Origin: Myxococcales bacterium
GTDB lineage: Bacteria > Myxococcota_A > Polyangia > Haliangiales > J016
DNA: 7,078 nt
Direction: 5' to 3'
NCBI GenBank assembly: GCA_014238595.1
Contig: JABAAV010000001.1
Coordinates: forward strand, 27,432-34,509
The notes beneath the pieces were generated by a model, which worked only from the letters and a program-made list of their open reading frames with translations, did no database searches and had not been told where the DNA came from. Shown piece by piece: positions 1 to 5,219 of this stretch. The translations under genes and the position numbers were made by a program. The stretch's first letter is position 1. Each line of letters opens with the position of its first letter.

Positions 1-1636
1 AGCCCTCACTCACTGCAATAGCTGATGACACAGCCAAATCACCTGTAACATTCATCGCTGTTCGGAACATATCCAACAGACGATCCACGCCTAAGATAAG
101 CGCAATACCAATCACAGGAATATCAATGGCAGCAAGAACCAATGCCAACGTAATAATACCAGCGCCAGGCACACCTGCTGCACCCACTGAAGCCATTGTT
201 GCGGTAAGAACAACGATTAACTGATCAGAAAAAGATAAATCAAGCCCAAACACTTGTGCAATAAAAACTGCCGCAACACCTTGATACAAGGCTGTACCAT
301 CCATATTGACAGTTGACCCTAAAGGCAACACAAAACTAGCCACTGTATTTGAGATTTTCAAATTCTTTTCGGCACATTCTATGCTCACAGGAAGTGTGGC
401 GGATGACGAGGATGATGAAAATGCGATCAGCTGCGCAGGTTTAATCGCTGTTAAAAATTCTTTCCATTTTATCTTAGCGATAAAACGTAAAAGTCCGCCA
501 TACACCAAAACAACATGCAAAAACATTCCCAACAAAACAACCAACATATAGACAAGCAATGCACTGAGCACACTAATGCCACTTGCACCTAAGACATTTG
601 CAAGTAGCGCTGCGACACCATACGGTGCGACAGCAAGCACCATGTTGATAATGACAATCATGGCTTGTTGTACCGTATCTAAAATACGAATAATCTCTTT
701 GGATCGAATCGGCTCAATCAACGTTAGGGCAACACCCAACATCACAGCAAAAAAGATCACTTGCAACATATTACCTTCTGCCATGGCCTCTAAGGGATTG
801 CTTGGAACAATGTTCAATAAATTATCAATCGTTGATGGACTCTCTGCAGCCATACCCATTTTTGTGCTTGCGTTCGATTGATATTCCCATTCAAGCGCGT
901 GTCTATCTTTGTCAGAGACAAATTCTCCTGGTTTAATCGTATTGGCAAGCAAGAGTCCAAACGAAACAGCAATCGCTGTTGTAACTAAATAAATCCCTAT
1001 TGTTTTGCCACCTAAACGACCCAACTTTCGAACATCCCCAAGACTCGCGACACCCACCAAAAGCGAACAAAAAACCAAAGGGACAATAACCATGCGAATC
1101 AATCGAAGAAATAAATCACCAACAGGTTTTATCGTATCGGTGATGACATACCCAATATGACTAATAGGCTCAGGTCGCTGAATAAAGCCTGTATTGAGTC
1201 CTGTTTCGTTGATCAATGCTTTGTGTTGAATTTTCAGCCAGGCTGTTATGATATCACCGTTTTTAAGCTGTGTTCCGTAAATACGTTCAAAGGCTTGTTC
1301 AAGCGGTATACGTCCTTCACTCAAAGCAATATCTTTCGAAAAAAGAATTTCAACTTTGACCCAATCTCGCAATGTTTCTTTGATCCCCTGATCGGTGTTT
1401 TTTTCCACATAACGAGTCTCTAATGCTGTCATATCAAGAGGGATCCCTGATGGAAAAGGAATCAAAGCGTTGCGTGAATCACTCGGAGAATCAGTCACGG
1501 CAAAACGTAACTCCACTGACGTGGCATCATTAATTTTATAGAAATCGTGCTCTAAAAATCGAGATTGTGGCCCCAAGGCAAGACCAATCACAGCACCAAC
1601 AACCATACCTATGAGGATTTTGGTATAAATCTGCAT
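1..1636 (-). CDS. Dicarboxylate/amino acid:cation symporter (DAACS family), C-terminus cut by window edge
   Basis: Inner-membrane secondary transporter of the GltP/DctA/SLC1 family, which takes up glutamate, aspartate or C4-dicarboxylates with Na+ or H+. The frame runs open from ATG 1636 to the left edge (545 codons), and only a short C-terminal tail should be missing. TM1 is at about residues 6-22 and TM2 starts near 172 (VGDLFLRLIRMVIVPLVF). The HP1 serine run is S407-S412 followed by ATLP. TM7 has NMDGT (444-448), HP2 has GVPGAG (488-493) and TM8 has D518, D522, R525, N529 and D533. These match the substrate and cation residues of archaeal GltPh, including the arginine that binds the side-chain carboxylate, so an acidic substrate is inferred. 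Residues about 25-165 form a loop far longer than usual between TM1 and TM2. The start is chosen because MQIYTKILIGMVVG is a typical family N-terminus. No Shine-Dalgarno sequence is visible before it. It is transcribed divergently from the pyrimidine-degradation genes. The exact substrate is unknown. Confidence 0.93.
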   Translation of the reverse strand, partial: MQIYTKILIGMVVGAVIGLALGPQSRFLEHDFYKINDATSVELRFAVTDSPSDSRNALIPFPSGIPLDMTALETRYVEKNTDQGIKETLRDWVKVEILFSKDIALSEGRIPLEQAFERIYGTQLKNGDIITAWLKIQHKALINETGLNTGFIQRPEPISHIGYVITDTIKPVGDLFLRLIRMVIVPLVFCSLLVGVASLGDVRKLGRLGGKTIGIYLVTTAIAVSFGLLLANTIKPGEFVSDKDRHALEWEYQSNASTKMGMAAESPSTIDNLLNIVPSNPLEAMAEGNMLQVIFFAVMLGVALTLIEPIRSKEIIRILDTVQQAMIVIINMVLAVAPYGVAALLANVLGASGISVLSALLVYMLVVLLGMFLHVVLVYGGLLRFIAKIKWKEFLTAIKPAQLIAFSSSSSSATLPVSIECAEKNLKISNTVASFVLPLGSTVNMDGTALYQGVAAVFIAQVFGLDLSFSDQLIVVLTATMASVGAAGVPGAGIITLALVLAAIDIPVIGIALILGVDRLLDMFRTAMNVTGDLAVSSAIAVSEG

Positions 1637-1803
1637 TGTACTGTATAAAAACTACAATACATCAAACATTACTGACAACCCACAACTACAGCAAATACCA
1701 TCAAATCAGTAACTTCATAGATAATAGATCTTTATTTATTAGTTCTTTGCTTCTGTTTTTGTTTGACAAACAAGTTAAAAGTAAGAAATATCCACCCAAT
1801 GTT
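1637..1803. promoter_or_regulatory. Divergent intergenic region with candidate promoters for both flanking genes
   Basis: This 167-bp, AT-rich spacer must hold the start signals for the symporter (minus) and the beta-ureidopropionase operon (plus). Weak candidates can be seen. On the plus strand, TTGGTA (1620-1625) lies 18 nt before TATAAA (1644-1649), and TTGACA (1763-1768) lies 17 nt before the poor -10 AAATAT (1786-1791). On the minus strand, TTGTCA (1678-1673) lies 16 nt before TGTAGT (1656-1651). The second plus-strand pair and the minus-strand pair would both give very short leaders. None of them is strong in both boxes, so the placement is tentative. The plus-strand frame of the beta-ureidopropionase stays open through the spacer, but it has no ATG and its translation is unlike the family. 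Confidence 0.4.
1759..1773. promoter_or_regulatory. Perfect 15-nt palindrome, candidate operator
   Basis: TTGTTTGACAAACAA has two perfect 7-nt half-sites around a central A. It contains the possible -35 hexamer TTGACA (1763-1768) and ends 30 nt before the beta-ureidopropionase ATG. A short odd-length palindrome placed over a promoter element is typical of an operator for a dimeric repressor, with GntR-type regulators as one possibility. No regulator gene is in the window. A chance palindrome in AT-rich DNA remains possible. Confidence 0.4.
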
Positions 1804-2673
1804 ATGAAACGATCAGTTCGTGGCGGTTTAATACAAGCAAGCAATCCCCTCAACGACACAGCGTTAGATCTGTCTGAGGTTCGTCAAGCTATGGTCGACA
1901 AACATCTGACACTAATTGATGAAGCAGGTAAGAAAGATGTGCAAATTCTTTGTCTTCAAGAGCTCTTTAACACGCCTTATTATTGTCCAAGTAAAGATCG
2001 ACGTTGGCTTGATTTAGCAGAACCCATTCCCGGCCCAACGACAGAGATGATGGCAAAAATTGCTGCCCTGCATCACATGGTCATCATAGTTCCTCTTTGT
2101 GAAAAAGAAAACGATCTGTACTACAACACAGCCGCTGTCCTTGATGCTGACGGAACATATTTGGGTAAATATCGAAAAAATCACATCCCTCATATCGCTG
2201 GATTTTGGGAAAAATCATTCTTCACACCAGGCAATCTCGGCTATCCAGTCTTTAAGACAGCCTATGCCACCATTGGAGTTTATATCTGTTATGATAGACA
2301 TTTTCCTGAAGGCGCACGCCTTCTCGGGCTTGCTGGCGCGGAAATTGTATTTAATCCATCCGCTACTGTTGCAGGATTATCAGAACATTTATGGAGCATT
2401 GAACAACCTGCACATGCTGTTGCTAATGGTTATTTTATGGGCTGTTCTAATCGAGTCGGCACTGAAGCACCTTGGAACATTGGTGAATTCTACGGATCAA
2501 GTTACTTCGTTAATCCCAAAGGACAATCTATTATCCAAGCAAGCCGAGATAAAGATGAATTGATCGTTGCCGATATGGATTTATCTGAAATCGAAGAAGT
2601 ACATCGTACATGGCCATTTTTCAACGACAGACGACCTGAATCTTATCATTCCATTTCTATGAAGAAACCTTAA
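1804..2673 (+). CDS. Beta-ureidopropionase (N-carbamoyl-beta-alanine amidohydrolase), nitrilase superfamily
   Basis: Third and last enzyme of reductive pyrimidine breakdown: it hydrolyses N-carbamoyl-beta-alanine (or the beta-aminoisobutyrate analogue) to the beta-amino acid, CO2 and NH3, presumably in the cytoplasm. The 289-residue product is one carbon-nitrogen hydrolase domain. The catalytic triad can be read as E53 (LQELFNTPYY), K125 (YRKNHIP) and C162 (VYICYDRHFPEG), with a likely second glutamate at E136. Stretches shared with animal beta-ureidopropionase include GNLGYPVF, FNPSATVAGLSE, LWSIE, NRVGTE and FYGSSYF, which separates it from other amidases. The frame stays open 56 codons further upstream to a TTG at 1636, but those residues resemble nothing in the family. 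The ATG at 1804 starts MKRSVRGGLIQ, the usual first beta strand. No good Shine-Dalgarno sequence precedes it. The next gene starts 4 nt after its stop, so the two are almost certainly one operon. Confidence 0.92.
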   Translation: MKRSVRGGLIQASNPLNDTALDLSEVRQAMVDKHLTLIDEAGKKDVQILCLQELFNTPYYCPSKDRRWLDLAEPIPGPTTEMMAKIAALHHMVIIVPLCEKENDLYYNTAAVLDADGTYLGKYRKNHIPHIAGFWEKSFFTPGNLGYPVFKTAYATIGVYICYDRHFPEGARLLGLAGAEIVFNPSATVAGLSEHLWSIEQPAHAVANGYFMGCSNRVGTEAPWNIGEFYGSSYFVNPKGQSIIQASRDKDELIVADMDLSEIEEVHRTWPFFNDRRPESYHSISMKKP

Positions 2674-2677
2674 TTAA

Positions 2678-4087
2678 ATGAAGACTCTTATCAAAAACGG
2701 AACTATTATTACCTCAATCGATCGCTATCATGGAGAAGTCTTAATTGACGATGGGGTCATTAAAGCTGTTGGTACATCACTGAATGTACAAGATTCTGTC
2801 GATCGCATTATTGATGCTAAAGATCGTTATATTATCCCTGGGGCCATCGATGTTCATACACATCTCGATATGCCTTTTGGTGGCACAGTGTCTGCCGATG
2901 ATTTCAACACAGGAACCATTGCTGCAGCATGTGGTGGCACGACATCAATACTCGATTTTGCCATACAAAACCGAGGAGAATCTTTACAACAAGGCTGGGA
3001 TAATTGGGCAGCAAAAGCCGAAGGTAAAGCTGTCATTGATTATGGCTTTCACATGATCATGAGCCAATACAATAAAGAGATTGGCAAAGAAATGCGAACC
3101 TTGTGTGATGGAGGTATTACCTCTTTTAAATTGTTTATGGCATATCCAGATGTCTTTATGTTAAATGATGGCGATATCTTTCGCATCATGCAACATGCAG
3201 CATCGTTAGATGCAATGGTATCTATGCATGCTGAAAATGGTAGCGTTATTGATGTGCTTATTGAACAAGCACTTAAAAAGAAAAACATTGAACCCACCTA
3301 TCATGCTTTAACTCGCCCATCTTCTTTGGAAGCCGAAGCAACATCACGCGCATTGGTTTTAGCTGAGCTTGCAGGAACAACCATTTACATTGTCCATCTC
3401 ACCGCCAAAGGAGCACTCGATGCAGTGACCCGTTCTCGCAATCATGGACATCTTGCTTTTGCCGAAACTTGTCCGCAATATCTTTTATTATCTCAAGACA
3501 GATATGATGAACCTAATTTTGATGGTGCGAAATATGTCATGAGTCCACCACTGCGTCCGAAGTCTATGCAACCATGGTTATGGCAAGGTCTTGCCAATGA
3601 TACGATTCATGTTGTCGCAACAGATCATTGTCCATTTTCATTAGAAGACAAAGCATTGGGGAATACTAATTTTTCAAAAATTCCCAATGGGGCACCTGGT
3701 ATTGAAACAAGAGTATCACTACTCCATCATGCCGGTGTTATCAATCATAAAATATCACTTCATAAATGGATTGATCTAATAGCCACAACCCCTGCAAAAA
3801 TCTTTGGCATGTTTCCTCAAAAAGGAACCATTGCACCAGGTAGTGATGCCGATATTGTGATTTTCGACCCTAAGAAAACCTACACCATTTCAGCGAAAAC
3901 ACAAAAAATGAATGTTGACTACAACCCATACGAAGGCACAACAGTACAGGGTACTTGTGACATTGTTCTGTCTCGCGGTAACGTTATCGTTGAAAACAAT
4001 CAATTTGTTGGGCAAATCGGACAAGGTAATTTTATTAAACGAAGCACCTGTAATAAAAAAGATTTTACGATGCCGACACAAGTTTGA
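2678..4087 (+). CDS. hydA: Dihydropyrimidinase / D-hydantoinase
   Basis: Cyclic amidohydrolase of the amidohydrolase (TIM-barrel) superfamily that opens 5,6-dihydrouracil or dihydrothymine to the N-carbamoyl-beta-amino acid, the substrate of the enzyme encoded just upstream. The 469-residue length is normal. The binuclear metal site can be read in full: H60 and H62 (DVHTHLD), the lysine to be carbamylated K151 (TSFKLFMAY), H184 (SMHAEN), H240 (IVHLTAKGA) and D316 (ATDHCPF). Y156 and the MSPPLR loop (288-293) match substrate-binding positions of hydantoinases. The C-terminal small sandwich domain has the usual GTIAPGSDADIVIFDP. The gene follows the beta-ureidopropionase stop by 4 nt with only a weak purine stretch (GAAGAAA) before it, so translational coupling is likely. 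Preference for dihydropyrimidines over other hydantoins is inferred from the neighbours, not from residues. It ends 11 nt from the convergent preA stop. Confidence 0.94.
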   Translation: MKTLIKNGTIITSIDRYHGEVLIDDGVIKAVGTSLNVQDSVDRIIDAKDRYIIPGAIDVHTHLDMPFGGTVSADDFNTGTIAAACGGTTSILDFAIQNRGESLQQGWDNWAAKAEGKAVIDYGFHMIMSQYNKEIGKEMRTLCDGGITSFKLFMAYPDVFMLNDGDIFRIMQHAASLDAMVSMHAENGSVIDVLIEQALKKKNIEPTYHALTRPSSLEAEATSRALVLAELAGTTIYIVHLTAKGALDAVTRSRNHGHLAFAETCPQYLLLSQDRYDEPNFDGAKYVMSPPLRPKSMQPWLWQGLANDTIHVVATDHCPFSLEDKALGNTNFSKIPNGAPGIETRVSLLHHAGVINHKISLHKWIDLIATTPAKIFGMFPQKGTIAPGSDADIVIFDPKKTYTISAKTQKMNVDYNPYEGTTVQGTCDIVLSRGNVIVENNQFVGQIGQGNFIKRSTCNKKDFTMPTQV

Positions 4088-4098
4088 TTGTGCAGTTG

Positions 4099-5199
4099 TT
4101 ATTGCGTTATTAACGCATCGGTTTCAGACGCTATCTCACCTTTCCAATCATTATCTCGCTGAGGACGTGCTTTCTGTTGTTTGGCTTGCTCTTGTATGTC
4201 AACTAAATCAGCATGCGTTGTAACATAGGGAATACTTTTACCTACCATTTCTGAAAGATGCGTGAAGGCATGTTGTTCCATAATATCAGAGAGCTGTTTC
4301 GTTAATGATTGAATAATCTCATAACCATGAAGCATTGCCCCTGTACAGATTTGAACTGTACTGGCACCAAATAAAATAAACTGCGCGGCATCTGCCCCTG
4401 TGACAATACCACCTATGCCCGACACAGAAACATCATCATGACATGCACGTGCAATTTCCATGACATGACGAAGCGCAATAGGTTTAACCGCTACACCAGA
4501 ATATCCACCAGGGGTTGTATATCCTTCTACCGTTGGTTGAGGTCGTAATGTATCTAAATTAACACCTGCCAAGGATAAAATAGTATTTATGGAAGAAAAT
4601 CCATCAACATTTGCGTTTTGTGCCGCATGCACAATAGGAATCGGTGATCCAATATTGGGTGTCATTTTTACCCACACGGGAAGTTTGGTCGCGTCTTTAA
4701 CCCAAGAAATCACCTGCTCAACTCGTTGTGCATCTTCACCAAGCGCCATGCCCATTTGTTTGTCGGGCAAACCATGCGGACAAGAGAGATTAAGTTCAAA
4801 TCCATCAACACCTGTCGCTTCAATTCTTTTGGAAAGTTGTTGCCAATCATTTTGATTGAGACTCGCAGCTATTGAAGCAATCACAGGACGATCTGAATAA
4901 TTTTTCTTTAATTGCACCAGTTCTTTTTCCCAAATTTCAATGGGACGATCTGAAATCAATTCAATATTCGTAAACCCAATGACATTGTTTGTTTTAGGAT
5001 CACGATATTTTGTATAACGAGGTGCGGTATTGATAATGATTGATGAATCTAAACAAATGGTCTTCGTTACAGCTCCACCCCACCCCAAATCAAACGATTT
5101 AGAAATGACACGTGCATTCGTTCCTGGAGGACCGGAGGCTAATAGAAAGGGATTCTTAAAATGAATACCATTGACTGTAATGGATAAATCAACCGACAC
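4099..5199 (-). CDS. preA: PreA-like dihydropyrimidine dehydrogenase catalytic subunit, no ferredoxin domain
   Basis: FMN-binding TIM-barrel protein of the dihydroorotate/dihydropyrimidine dehydrogenase family, predicted to reduce uracil and thymine to the dihydro forms. N-terminal SITVNGIHFKNPFLLASGPPG and GWGGAVTKT (39-47) are typical. NLSCPHG (137-143) carries the catalytic cysteine C140, equivalent to Cys671 of mammalian DPD, and GFTNIELIS, KMTPNIG (178-184), INTILSL, GGYSGVAVKPIALR and SGIGGI follow the DPD/PreA pattern. The protein ends at 366 residues. E. coli PreA (about 410) goes on after the equivalent of MVGKSIPYV into a ferredoxin domain with two [4Fe-4S] clusters. Here a polar, lysine/glutamine-rich tail without cysteines replaces it. 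The start is GTG at 5199; an in-frame stop five codons upstream leaves little alternative. The start is 20 nt after the hydratase stop, suggesting co-transcription. The partner PreT is not visible. Confidence 0.85.
   Translation of the reverse strand: MSVDLSITVNGIHFKNPFLLASGPPGTNARVISKSFDLGWGGAVTKTICLDSSIIINTAPRYTKYRDPKTNNVIGFTNIELISDRPIEIWEKELVQLKKNYSDRPVIASIAASLNQNDWQQLSKRIEATGVDGFELNLSCPHGLPDKQMGMALGEDAQRVEQVISWVKDATKLPVWVKMTPNIGSPIPIVHAAQNANVDGFSSINTILSLAGVNLDTLRPQPTVEGYTTPGGYSGVAVKPIALRHVMEIARACHDDVSVSGIGGIVTGADAAQFILFGASTVQICTGAMLHGYEIIQSLTKQLSDIMEQHAFTHLSEMVGKSIPYVTTHADLVDIQEQAKQQKARPQRDNDWKGEIASETDALITQ
4103..4117. terminator. Small inverted repeat at the convergent gene ends
   Basis: TGCGTTATTAACGCA can fold as a 6-bp stem with a 3-nt loop. 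It starts 15 nt after the hydA stop and lies inside the last codons of preA on the other strand. It is the only hairpin noticed at this convergent junction. No T-run follows on either strand and the stem is short, so it is at best a weak terminator. Confidence 0.2.
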
Positions 5200-5219
5200 G
5201 CCCCAAGCGTATCATAGTA

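Noticed and set aside
306..881. Plus-strand open frames across the symporter region
   Set aside because: They are antisense shadows. The minus-strand frame carries all the family motifs.
1636..1803. In-frame extension of the beta-ureidopropionase with 56 extra residues from a TTG codon
   Set aside because: The added residues contain no ATG, do not look like the family N-terminus and would overlap the first codon of the divergent symporter. The ATG at 1804 gives a normal-length enzyme.
2099..2563. Overlapping plus-strand 154-residue frame within the beta-ureidopropionase gene
   Set aside because: It is a shifted frame of a clearly conserved enzyme with no recognisable content of its own.
3890..4081. 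Lost ferredoxin domain of preA in another frame downstream of its stop
   Set aside because: Minus-strand translation here shows no C-x2-C-x2-C clusters, and the stretch is the hydA coding region. The domain is absent, not frameshifted.
5190..5216. Eight-codon ATG reading frame between the hydratase stop and early preA
   Set aside because: It could in principle couple translation, but a frame this short in a 20-nt gap arises easily by chance and has no ribosome-binding site.
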